From an uncultured bacterium (lineage in GTDB: Bacteria; Planctomycetota; UBA1135; GCA-002686595), in contig CALBMX010000045.1 in the NCBI GenBank assembly GCA_937896235.1, positions 1 through 64,000 of the forward strand: a stretch of 64,000 nt of DNA, in the 5' to 3' direction. A model generated the notes under the pieces. It was not told where the DNA came from and did not search any database. It was given only the letters and a program-made list of their open reading frames with translations. This document shows, piece by piece, positions 9,191 through 17,061 of the stretch (the stretch's first letter is position 1; each line of letters begins with the position of its first letter). The position numbers and the translations under genes are program-made.

Positions 9191-9748
9191 TCAGCCGCCC
9201 TGGCTGATTTGCTTGCAATCACTGCAATCAAAATCGATGTTGACGGATGTCGAATTCGGACTTGGTGTCGGCGTTCCGGTCGCAATGATTTCAATAAAGT
9301 GCTGATGACCTGTCGAGCCGCAGTCTGTTTCGTCGCGCCTTGTATATGCAGTCTGCCAACCGCTGGCAGCTCCAAGGTCCTCCTTGAGGACGACTGTGCC
9401 CCCGGGGGCAGCTGTTGTCGATTCGATTTTAAGTCCCCCGGCGTAGAGTGTCTTGTACTCGATTTCGACAAAGATGCGGCACCCTTGAGTCTCCTGGCAA
9501 ACAAATGGCAAGAGCTCCTCGCAAGTGTCGTTTGAATACACAGTCACCGACGTTCTCATCTCAAGCAGGTAGGCGACCTGCGTTTGAGTGGCGGGGTCTG
9601 TCACAGTCATGGTCACTGGGTCTGCTTCCTGGAAGTCAGCCGTACCAATGCATCCTGCACAGGAGGCGTCATCCATGCTGGCCAAGCTGACACTCGGTTG
9701 CAAGAACGAGAGGAGAAGGCCTCCGACTAAAACGAGTAGTGGATTCAA
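9191..9748 (-). CDS. Small secreted Cys-containing protein of cassette A (185 aa)
   Basis: No known family recognised. A signal peptide (residues 1-~24, LVLVGGLLLSFLQPSVSLAS) is followed by an N-terminal C-A-G-C pair, several further Cys, a conserved D-x-x-D-C-G block (DETDCGS, ~145) and a C-terminal C-S-D-C pair just before the end. The beta-rich composition and paired Cys suggest a disulfide-bonded or metal-binding exported domain. The 171-residue protein at 58154-58669 has the same plan (C-H-G-C after the signal, DPLDCG, C-terminal C-T-A-C). Presumably co-transcribed with the 331-residue anchored protein that follows after 21 bp. Confidence 0.75.
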   Translation of the reverse strand: MNPLLVLVGGLLLSFLQPSVSLASMDDASCAGCIGTADFQEADPVTMTVTDPATQTQVAYLLEMRTSVTVYSNDTCEELLPFVCQETQGCRIFVEIEYKTLYAGGLKIESTTAAPGGTVVLKEDLGAASGWQTAYTRRDETDCGSTGHQHFIEIIATGTPTPSPNSTSVNIDFDCSDCKQISQGG

Positions 9749-9999
9749 TTTGGAGCAAATTGTTCAGGTGGAGTTGAGAGCGCTTGCGAAAACGAGACAC
9801 AAACCGAGTGTATCAAGTATCAAGTCCCCAAACGAGCATGAGCGCTGCGCCCCCTCCGGGAGAGTGGCTTCAAAGGACGGACGGCGGGTTTGGGGCGGCC
9901 GGCTTGGCGCGTGCCTTCGCGCTATTACGGAACCAGGTACCGCCATAGCGCGAAGCGTAAGTGCGCCGGTCCCCAAACAGCTTCCCTGGTCACGCCGAC

Positions 10000-11811
10000 C
10001 TACTTCGCTACTCCGGGAAAGCGCCAGTCGACCGGCTGATCGCGGGTCAAGGTATCGCCGCGTAAGTACGCGCGAATCAAGTCGGGTGCGATCGAGTTCT
10101 GCCGCAAAACGGCTTCGTTGAAGTCGCCTTCACTCCAACCTCCCTCACCCACTAGCTCGTCGTGCAGAGCGTAAAGTTGGATACCGCCGACCATGTAGGC
10201 CGCTTGATACAAGGGGCCGTAACCGCCTTGAATGGACCGGCGCACCTCGGCTTCGGCGTTGTTGCGATCGTGGCCGACGCGCTCGACGAGGAAGTCGACG
10301 CACTCCTCTGCCGACCAATTCCCAAGGTGGAAGTTGAGTGAGAAGATGATGCGCGCCGAACGGTGCGCACGCCAAAACAACATGCCGAGTTCGTCCTCGG
10401 GCGACTGCGGGAAATCGAGGTCCCACAATCGCAGCTCCCAGTACAGCGCCCATCCTTCAACTAGGAAGGGTGTCCTGAACATTCCGCGATGACCCGACCA
10501 GCGATTCGCCATGTAGCCCTGCAAGTGATGGCCAGGAATCAACTCGTGGTGCACGGTGGCGCGACTGAAGTGGCGGTTATTGCCGCGCATCGACTGCGCC
10601 TTCGCATCGTGGCCCATTCCCTCGGTCGGATACGCGATCGAGATCACTTCACCTCCGGTGAAGTACGGTGTGAACTTCTGGCGCTCTGCCGACATCATCC
10701 CCATGCGCCAGCTCTCGTTCGCAAGCGCGGGAATCTCGATCAAGTTGCGCTCGCCGAGGAACGCGACGATCTCGTCGGAGAGCTCGGCGATGAGCGCGGG
10801 CTGCTCGCCGGGTCCGACGTGCTTGGAGCGAACCTGCTCTTGCGCCGCTCGCCAATCGTCGCCAAGGCCCATGGCATTCGCAGCTTCCAGTCGACGCGCG
10901 TCGCACCACGCAAACTCCTTGTTCGCGATCTCGATCAGCTCGGCGGGCGTGTACGCGATGCGCTCGTAGCGCAGCTCATTCATCAAAGCGTCGTTGCCAA
11001 TCGGGTCGCCGAGAAGCAGGCTCTCGTTATCCGGATCAATTCCACCCACTTTGGTCTCCAAGAACTTCTCGAAGTCCTTTAGGTCCGCTTCTAAATCCTG
11101 CCACGGAGCTTGAACCCACCACGTAAACAGCGGGTCGTACTCGGCACTGAATCCGTACCACGATCCCAGCTCGCGCCGCAAGCTCGACACTGAACTCGCG
11201 CAACGACGAGCCGCGGATGGACTCACGACACTGCTGTCTTGCACGTCTTCTTCCTGCTTCTTCCACGCATCCTGGAATGAACTGAGAGACTCGCTAGCGG
11301 CGGCCAAAACATCCGCGGCATCTTTCGGCGAGGGGAGCTCGCGGTTGGCACGCGCCTCGAGCAGTGCAACCAGAGGGGGCGCGAATGGAACCAAATGCAT
11401 GACTTCGGCCTCCCTCGCAGTCTGATCACCTAACGCCGCGAGATCGTGCTCGACTTCGCCTCGCAGCAGCAACCAGTCGACTTGATCCGGTCTTGGCAGC
11501 GCCTCGAAATCAACCGCGTCCAGCTTGTCCAGCCACTCGGTACCCAAGCGCAGCATGCGCGCATTGCGCTTGTCCGAAAACGGAAAGCGCAACAGCCGCG
11601 TAAGCGATCCGCGATCCGCGGAGTACTGCGCGCAGAGCTCGGGAAGAGTCGCAAGCCCAAGCGCCTCGGCTTGAACAGCTTCGACACCAAGGCGCGCGCC
11701 ATCACCCGATACATCCGTCGATGCGCAGGCCGTGGAAGTCAGAAAAAGGCAAGTGGCAACAACGGCAGAAACACTGCGCGTCGAGGCGACGATCATGAGG
11801 GGGATTCGCAT
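10000..11811 (-). CDS. DUF885-family lipoprotein (putative metallopeptidase)
   Basis: 603 residues. The N-terminal signal ends in a lipobox (FLTSTAC, Cys ~28), so an envelope lipoprotein is expected. The family hallmark HELIPGHHLQGYM, an HExxxxH-type metal site, lies near residue 420. Other conserved parts are FLVEGWALYWELRLWDLDFPQSPEDELGML and the late GGYGPLYQAAYMVGGIQL segment. DUF885 proteins are predicted zinc-dependent carboxypeptidase-like enzymes; the substrate is unknown. It is followed, 97 bp away and in the same orientation, by a sulfatase that lies upstream on this strand. Confidence 0.88.
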   Translation of the reverse strand: MRIPLMIVASTRSVSAVVATCLFLTSTACASTDVSGDGARLGVEAVQAEALGLATLPELCAQYSADRGSLTRLLRFPFSDKRNARMLRLGTEWLDKLDAVDFEALPRPDQVDWLLLRGEVEHDLAALGDQTAREAEVMHLVPFAPPLVALLEARANRELPSPKDAADVLAAASESLSSFQDAWKKQEEDVQDSSVVSPSAARRCASSVSSLRRELGSWYGFSAEYDPLFTWWVQAPWQDLEADLKDFEKFLETKVGGIDPDNESLLLGDPIGNDALMNELRYERIAYTPAELIEIANKEFAWCDARRLEAANAMGLGDDWRAAQEQVRSKHVGPGEQPALIAELSDEIVAFLGERNLIEIPALANESWRMGMMSAERQKFTPYFTGGEVISIAYPTEGMGHDAKAQSMRGNNRHFSRATVHHELIPGHHLQGYMANRWSGHRGMFRTPFLVEGWALYWELRLWDLDFPQSPEDELGMLFWRAHRSARIIFSLNFHLGNWSAEECVDFLVERVGHDRNNAEAEVRRSIQGGYGPLYQAAYMVGGIQLYALHDELVGEGGWSEGDFNEAVLRQNSIAPDLIRAYLRGDTLTRDQPVDWRFPGVAK

Positions 11812-11908
11812 GCCCCCATTGTTAGTCTGCGGTGCGCGCGGAGCAAGAAGAAGACGGGGTGGCGCGCTCGCTCGTACACGGTTGCAACCGCAGCGAACTG
11901 GCTAACCC

Positions 11909-13384
11909 TTACCAGGCGCCGCTCAATTCGCTCTCTAGCTCGCGTCGCAATGTGCCTAACTTTGGGTCCTGGGATAAGTCCGTCAGCTCCCAAGGGTCCG
12001 CATCCAGGTCGTAGAGTCGCGTCACGTCGCTCTCTTGAAACTTCGAGTGGATCAGCTTGTAGCGGCCATCGGTCACCGCGCGCATTTGGCCATCCTTCAG
12101 CGGATCCGACGAGCCCACTCCGTAGGACGTCACCAGGAGCTTGCGCTTGGGGACAGCATCCCGGTGCGGGCGCCGACCTGCCGCTTCCGCAATCTCGGGC
12201 GCCAGACTGCGCGCCGTAACTGACTCGGGTACGTCGATTCCCGAGATCTCGCAGAGCGTCGGGAAGAGATCGTGGATATACGTTAGAGCGCCGCTACTTC
12301 CGTGTGCGATTCCGGGGCCAACCAAGACAAAGGGAACGCCGGACGAGTGCTCGTACAGGTTCTGCTTGCCGACCAAACCGTGCTGCCCAACGGCCAAACC
12401 GTTGTCCCCTACGAGCGCAACGATAGTGTTCTCCGCCTGGCCACTCTCCTCGAGAGCTTCCAAAATACGGCCGACCTGATCGTCGAGGTGCGCAATCATC
12501 GCGTAGTAGCTCGCAACGTGCTGGGCGATCTCCCCACGCGTTCGCGGAAATGCTGCAAGCTCTTCGTCGCGCACATGCATGTCGCCAATGGGATAGGGAT
12601 GCCCTGGCATGAAGTTCGGCGGCACGTCCGAATCGCTTGGCGGGTACTGCGCCTCCCACTCTTCGGGGGCCATGCGCGGATCGTGAGGCGCAGTGAAAGC
12701 AACGTACGTGAAAAACGGATCATCGCCGGGTTTCCGCGACTGCAGGAAGTCTATGGCCTCGTCGGCGAACAGCTGTGAGGAGAAGCTCTTGCCGACACTT
12801 TTGCCCTCGCTGCCATACTTGCCCGTCGGATCAAAATCGTGGACGGGCACCTTGTCGTGGTCGCTCATTCCGCCAAGGAAGATCGATCCGCCGCCGTCCA
12901 AACCGCGACGAAGCATGGGCGCGCCGTTGTGCCACTTCCCCGTCATAAACGTCTCGTAGCCAGCATTGTCAAACACCTCGAACAGAGTCGGATATTCGCA
13001 CAATCCGCGCTCCTCGACGGGCACACTCCACGTGCTAGTGATCGTAAGCGGCAGCTCGCGAAAGTGGCGGCCCGTCATCAGCATCGCGCGAGACGGCATG
13101 CAGACCGCACCGTGGATCGAGCCGGCGACATACGCCTTGTCAAAGCTGAGCCCCTCGTGCACCAAACGGTCCAGGTGAGGCGTCCTCACGTTGGCATCAC
13201 CTAGTGCCGCCACACCGTCGCGCCGAAGGTCATCGGCGAAGAGCACAAGCACGTTAGGCTGCGCCACATCAGGCGCTGCGCCTGCTGTTGGTTCTGTGGG
13301 CGTGATCGTGCACCCTGCAACCAACACAAGCGCGGCCGCTGTGGCAGGTGCTCGCTCCGTACGTCCACAGCGATCGCGCACCAT
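11909..13384 (-). CDS. Sulfatase (alkaline-phosphatase superfamily), lipoprotein
   Basis: 491 residues with a lipobox (VLVAGC, Cys25). The metal-binding start NVLVLFADDLRRDGV (~44-58) is followed by the formylglycine signature C-M-P-S-R at Cys95, then GKWHNGAPM and VALVGDNGLAVGQHGLVGKQNLYEHS, all typical of iduronate/choline-sulfatase-like enzymes. Cys95 must be converted to formylglycine by an activating enzyme not seen in this window. Likely substrate: a sulfated polysaccharide or sulfate ester outside the cell. The ATG overlaps the stop of the phosphofructokinase gene by one base (TAATG), so translation may be coupled even though the functions look unrelated. Confidence 0.92.
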   Translation of the reverse strand: MVRDRCGRTERAPATAAALVLVAGCTITPTEPTAGAAPDVAQPNVLVLFADDLRRDGVAALGDANVRTPHLDRLVHEGLSFDKAYVAGSIHGAVCMPSRAMLMTGRHFRELPLTITSTWSVPVEERGLCEYPTLFEVFDNAGYETFMTGKWHNGAPMLRRGLDGGGSIFLGGMSDHDKVPVHDFDPTGKYGSEGKSVGKSFSSQLFADEAIDFLQSRKPGDDPFFTYVAFTAPHDPRMAPEEWEAQYPPSDSDVPPNFMPGHPYPIGDMHVRDEELAAFPRTRGEIAQHVASYYAMIAHLDDQVGRILEALEESGQAENTIVALVGDNGLAVGQHGLVGKQNLYEHSSGVPFVLVGPGIAHGSSGALTYIHDLFPTLCEISGIDVPESVTARSLAPEIAEAAGRRPHRDAVPKRKLLVTSYGVGSSDPLKDGQMRAVTDGRYKLIHSKFQESDVTRLYDLDADPWELTDLSQDPKLGTLRRELESELSGAW

Positions 13385-14580
13385 TAGAGCGGGAAGTCAG
13401 ACAAGCGGGCAGCCGTTGGCATCTTGCCGACAAGCGGGCGGACATAGTCCAAGAACTTCTCGTCGATGTCACAGTTACCTTTCAGGAAGTGCGCTTCCAT
13501 GTCCCGGGTCTCCTTCGCAACGTTGCGCAGCTCGGTGACTTCGTAGCCGATGCGGTAGACGTCGGCGTCTTCGCGCGCCATGAAGATCGAGCCGTGCTGG
13601 CGATCGCCAGCAAGTGCCACAGTCATCGCCTTGCGGCCGCACTCGCGCGCCTCGGAAGCGTCCGTCTCGCTGAAGTAACCAGCGAACGAGCGCTGCAAGT
13701 ATCCGAACGTGTCGGCGCGGACGCGAAGGCCCTTGCCCAAGCCCTCTTTCACTTTCGCCGAAAGGAAGTCGCCCAATGCACCCGAGCCCGACAGCTGCAT
13801 GTTGCCGTGGCTATCGACTTCGCCGCTCGTGATGATCGGCTCGCCACCGGGACCGTGGATGCCCTCGGAGACTGCGATTAGGCAGCGGCCGTGCTGCTTG
13901 TACATGCGCTCGACATCGCCCAGAAATCCCTCGATCGAGAAGTCGACTTCGGGAACGTAGATCAGGTGCGGGCCATCGTCGGCGTGCTCGCGCGCGAGCA
14001 GACTCGCAGCGGTCAGCCAGCCTGCGTGGCGGCCCATCACGACGTCGATCTTGATGCCGGGCAAGCTGCGGTTGTCCTGGTTGTCACCCATAAATGCCGA
14101 GGCGACAAACTTCGCCGCCGACCCAAAGCCGGGGCAGTGATCGGTCACGCGCAGGTCGTTATCGATCGTCTTGGGGACATGGAAGAGGCGCACGTCGTAG
14201 CTCTTCTCAACCGCGATCTCGTTCAAGATGTGCGCGGTCTCGGCGGTATCGTTGCCGCCGATATAGAAGAAGTACCGGATGTTGTGCTTTTGAAAGACGT
14301 CGAGTGCCATTTCGCACTGCTCGCGGGTTGGCTTCATGCGCACTGAGCGCAAGGCGGCGCAGGGCGTGATCGCCACAGCTTCGAGCGTCTCTTTGGACTC
14401 TCTTCCGAGGTCGATAAAATCCTCGGCGAGGACTCCAGCGATACCGTGCCGGGCGCCGAGAATGCGATCTACTGCGTCGACGCCGATGGCTGTTTCAACG
14501 ATGCCGACGAGGCTCTGGTTGATGACACATGTGGGACCGCCGGACTGGCCGATCAGGACGTTTCCTTTGAGAAAAGACAT
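13384..14580 (-). CDS. pfp: 6-phosphofructokinase, pyrophosphate-dependent type
   Basis: 398 residues, cytoplasmic, catalysing phosphorylation of fructose 6-phosphate in glycolysis. Seen: glycine-rich start LIGQSGGPTCVINQSL, IGGND at ~107-111, VPKTIDNDL at ~135-143 and MGRHAGWLTAAS. In ATP enzymes the first motif is GGDG; the Asp at its last position here and the Lys in PKTIDND are the residues that go with pyrophosphate use, which also makes the reaction reversible. Donor preference is therefore inferred, not proven. Ends one base into the sulfatase start. Confidence 0.88.
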   Translation of the reverse strand: MSFLKGNVLIGQSGGPTCVINQSLVGIVETAIGVDAVDRILGARHGIAGVLAEDFIDLGRESKETLEAVAITPCAALRSVRMKPTREQCEMALDVFQKHNIRYFFYIGGNDTAETAHILNEIAVEKSYDVRLFHVPKTIDNDLRVTDHCPGFGSAAKFVASAFMGDNQDNRSLPGIKIDVVMGRHAGWLTAASLLAREHADDGPHLIYVPEVDFSIEGFLGDVERMYKQHGRCLIAVSEGIHGPGGEPIITSGEVDSHGNMQLSGSGALGDFLSAKVKEGLGKGLRVRADTFGYLQRSFAGYFSETDASEARECGRKAMTVALAGDRQHGSIFMAREDADVYRIGYEVTELRNVAKETRDMEAHFLKGNCDIDEKFLDYVRPLVGKMPTAARLSDFPL

Positions 14581-14717
14581 ACGAAGAAAGGGGCAAACGA
14601 ATGAGAAGGGGGTAGAAAATCACCCCCACTCTCGGCTCAGACGCCCTCTTCCGCAAGGCCCGCCCCACAAGTTCCTGTCCACCTTGCTACTTTTTTGGGC
14701 TCGGGCGCCCCAAGCTC

Positions 14718-14745
14718 TTGCAGGCTTCTCTGAAGTTGGTAGACT
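14718..14745 (+). promoter_or_regulatory. Candidate sigma70-type promoter for tRNA-Leu(AAG)
   Basis: TTGCAG (14718-14723) and TAGACT (14740-14745) are separated by 16 bp and lie 35 bp before the tRNA 5' end, which fits a housekeeping promoter starting near 14752. The spacing is one short of ideal and the hexamers are imperfect. Confidence 0.4.
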
Positions 14746-14780
14746 CCTCGCCCTCTATCGAGGTCAACCGAACAAAGTGT

Positions 14781-14867
14781 GCCCGGGTGGCGGAATTGGT
14801 AGACGCGCAAGACTAAGGATCTTGTGGGGGCAACCCTGTGCTGGTTCGACTCCAGTTCCGGGCACCA
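14781..14867 (+). tRNA. tRNA-Leu, anticodon AAG
   Basis: Full cloverleaf with a long variable arm and encoded CCA. Acceptor GCCCGGG pairs with TCCGGGC; D arm is GCG...CGC; anticodon stem is CAAGA/TCTTG around the loop CTAAGGA; variable arm is GGGGGCAACCC; T arm is GCTGG-TTCGACT-CCAGT. With T33 as the second loop base, positions 34-36 are A-A-G, and G37 is as expected for leucine CUN readers. A genomic A34 should be deaminated to inosine to read CUU/CUC/CUA. Confidence 0.93.
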
Positions 14868-14873
14868 ACTGCA

Positions 14874-14916
14874 AAGAAGGCCGCGTGCTCTAACGAGAAC
14901 GCGGCCTTCTTCCTTT
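14874..14916 (+). terminator. Rho-independent terminator after tRNA-Leu
   Basis: A perfect 12-bp stem, AAGAAGGCCGCG (14874-14885) with CGCGGCCTTCTT (14900-14911), is followed by CCTTTT. It starts 7 bp after the tRNA CCA. The T-rich side and A-rich side allow it to act in both directions, also closing the minus-strand gene that ends at 14932. Confidence 0.85.
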
Positions 14917-14931
14917 TAACGTCTTGGACGT

Positions 14932-16965
14932 CTATTTACCTGGAGCGATTGGAATGATCGTCCGCAGCGAGAGATCGATACGCTTCGGGTCCAAGGCCAC
15001 CTCGAAGAGCCCCGCCTTGATCGCCTCGACATAGGTGATGTTCCGGCTATAGGCATCATTGAGTGTCCCGACATTCTCGGCGAGATAGGCATTCTGGAAA
15101 TCGTCGATTGAGTTCTGAAGCGCTCGATCGAATGCACCTCGTTCAACTGGATCCAAGTCCTCTTCGCGCTTTCCGCCAAAGCTGTTCTTGAGCACCAGAT
15201 TCGTGATGCGTGGGCGTTCCAGCTTCCAGTTGATATCAACTGATTTGCTAGCGGCGTCGTACGCGATCGACCGCATGGTGTCTCCGATCACTCCTGGATT
15301 CAAGAAGGCAAAGCCGCTGGCATTATTCAACCCGAGGCTAACTAGGGAGGAGAAGGCAGCCTCGTCGGAGAGGCTTGGGTGCTTAGAGTCGTTCAGCTTT
15401 GTGAGCAGGATCGACTCAAGCAGCTTGTGGTGGTTGCCGATGATAAAAATGTCGTTGGCGATAACCGAAGAGATGTGCCCGGTGCCGGGAACAAAGGTAG
15501 ACCAATACTCATAGACAACCATGCCACTCTGGCGGAGATCGTTGGTAAAGACGCCCTTTTCACCGGACTCGCGCCCGGAGATCAGGAAGCGTCCTTGGTT
15601 GCTGATGATCTTGCTGCGGAACTCATTGAGCGCCGCCTCGTTTTTGACCCAGCCAACAACGGCCCAGGAGAAGGTAGGGGTGTTGTCATGCGGAGGCCCG
15701 TTCTCACCCTCCTCGGGATAGTCATTCGCCCGCACAATCAAGGCCATGCGGTTCTTGAGACCTGAAGATAGGTCATCAAACAGCGTAGTTCCGTCCTGGT
15801 AGGACCAAACCGAGCGAACGAGATCGTGAAAGTTCGCCTGTAAAGCCGGCTCTGCCGACTCGAGGATCATCCGTAAAATGTCTGCGACGTCCGCCTGCAT
15901 GTAGGCCAAAAACCCGGTGTCTGCGGGGGCCATGTCGGCGACCTTATTCATCTCCTCGCGGTTGAACCCACCAATGCGATAGAAGCGCTTTTGGCGGCTG
16001 TTCAGCTTCTCGGTAGAGATATCGGCGTGGAGGTCGATGGCTAGGCCGCCTTCGAAGCCGATGACACCCTCGAGCTCTTTCAGCAGGGCTGCCTGCCCAA
16101 TATGGCTAAGGAAGGACGGCGTGAAGGAATCGGAGCTCGCAGCGGGGACATCGCCGGTCCAAAGTGTGTGGCCAAAGCGAACTCTGTTTGCCATCACCGC
16201 ATCGTGATCGACGAACAGCTCGATATCGCCAGGCTCGCGATTGGCGCGATTCACGATGTAGTCTGCGTACCGGGAGCTCTGCCCGAAGGAGTCCTGTCCT
16301 CTTTTGGCCTCAAGGTCGATCGCCCCAAGAACTAACGCGTGGTCGGACCCAACGATCAGAACGTCTTTGATCCGCGCGATGTGCATCGCGCGGGGAAGGC
16401 TTCCGCCCGAAAGAGAAATGACGCCGTTCGCCTCCTCGACAGTAATACCCTGAGCCTCCAAGCCGAGCAGGCTGGGGTAGGACAAAGCGCTTTGCCCCAT
16501 TTTCCCCATCCAGTTCGTGCGGCCGAGCGCAATGAAGTCCGCCTTCGACAGCTCCGAACTGCGGAAGTAGCCGGCAAGAACCAGATCCTTTCCACCAAAA
16601 AGCCCGAGTGGGTCCACTGCAATCGGAGCTTTCGCCAGGGCCTCCTCGAGCTTCTGGATCTGTGTGTCGATGTCGTAGTCGGAACGGAATTGAAGCCAAG
16701 TGTCCGACTCGAAGAAGGTCCGCCCCGCGCGTGTCGCCCCAAGGTCTTCGGTGATCGCGAGGATGGGGAATTCGTCGAACTCGTCCTCTAGATCGGACTT
16801 CGCAATGAAGAAATCGACGTCCCGAGGCACAAGGGTAGCTAGACCGAACTCAAAGTCACCTTCGAGCGGTGAGAAGAAGAACGTTGAAAACGCGAAGTAA
16901 CCCGCGAAAGCAATGATGACAATCGCCATCCCAAGGATGCGAAAGATTCGACGGCGAAGGCTCAT
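14932..16965 (-). CDS. Large membrane-anchored protein of unknown function (677 aa)
   Basis: Not recognised. An N-terminal basic stretch (MSLRRRIFR) and one hydrophobic segment (~9-32) suggest an anchor with about 640 residues outside the membrane. The body alternates acidic and hydrophobic stretches without Cys clusters, catalytic motifs or obvious repeats. Notable parts are ATLVPRDVDFFIAKSDLEDEF early on, VDHDAVMANRVRFG in the middle and SLRTIIPIAPGK at the end. The pattern (PRDVDFFIA... then several blocks measuring scores against thresholds) loosely recalls DUF3352-type proteins of Planctomycetota; this is a weak impression. It stands alone, bounded by terminator 14874-14916. Confidence 0.72.
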   Translation of the reverse strand: MSLRRRIFRILGMAIVIIAFAGYFAFSTFFFSPLEGDFEFGLATLVPRDVDFFIAKSDLEDEFDEFPILAITEDLGATRAGRTFFESDTWLQFRSDYDIDTQIQKLEEALAKAPIAVDPLGLFGGKDLVLAGYFRSSELSKADFIALGRTNWMGKMGQSALSYPSLLGLEAQGITVEEANGVISLSGGSLPRAMHIARIKDVLIVGSDHALVLGAIDLEAKRGQDSFGQSSRYADYIVNRANREPGDIELFVDHDAVMANRVRFGHTLWTGDVPAASSDSFTPSFLSHIGQAALLKELEGVIGFEGGLAIDLHADISTEKLNSRQKRFYRIGGFNREEMNKVADMAPADTGFLAYMQADVADILRMILESAEPALQANFHDLVRSVWSYQDGTTLFDDLSSGLKNRMALIVRANDYPEEGENGPPHDNTPTFSWAVVGWVKNEAALNEFRSKIISNQGRFLISGRESGEKGVFTNDLRQSGMVVYEYWSTFVPGTGHISSVIANDIFIIGNHHKLLESILLTKLNDSKHPSLSDEAAFSSLVSLGLNNASGFAFLNPGVIGDTMRSIAYDAASKSVDINWKLERPRITNLVLKNSFGGKREEDLDPVERGAFDRALQNSIDDFQNAYLAENVGTLNDAYSRNITYVEAIKAGLFEVALDPKRIDLSLRTIIPIAPGK

Positions 16966-17061
16966 AGACTGATCAATAGAGGCAAACGGATGATGCGCGC
17001 AGTATGCCCCCGTTTGACGCCAGAATCAGGAACCACTTCCCCAAAAGTATGGGGGGATTCC

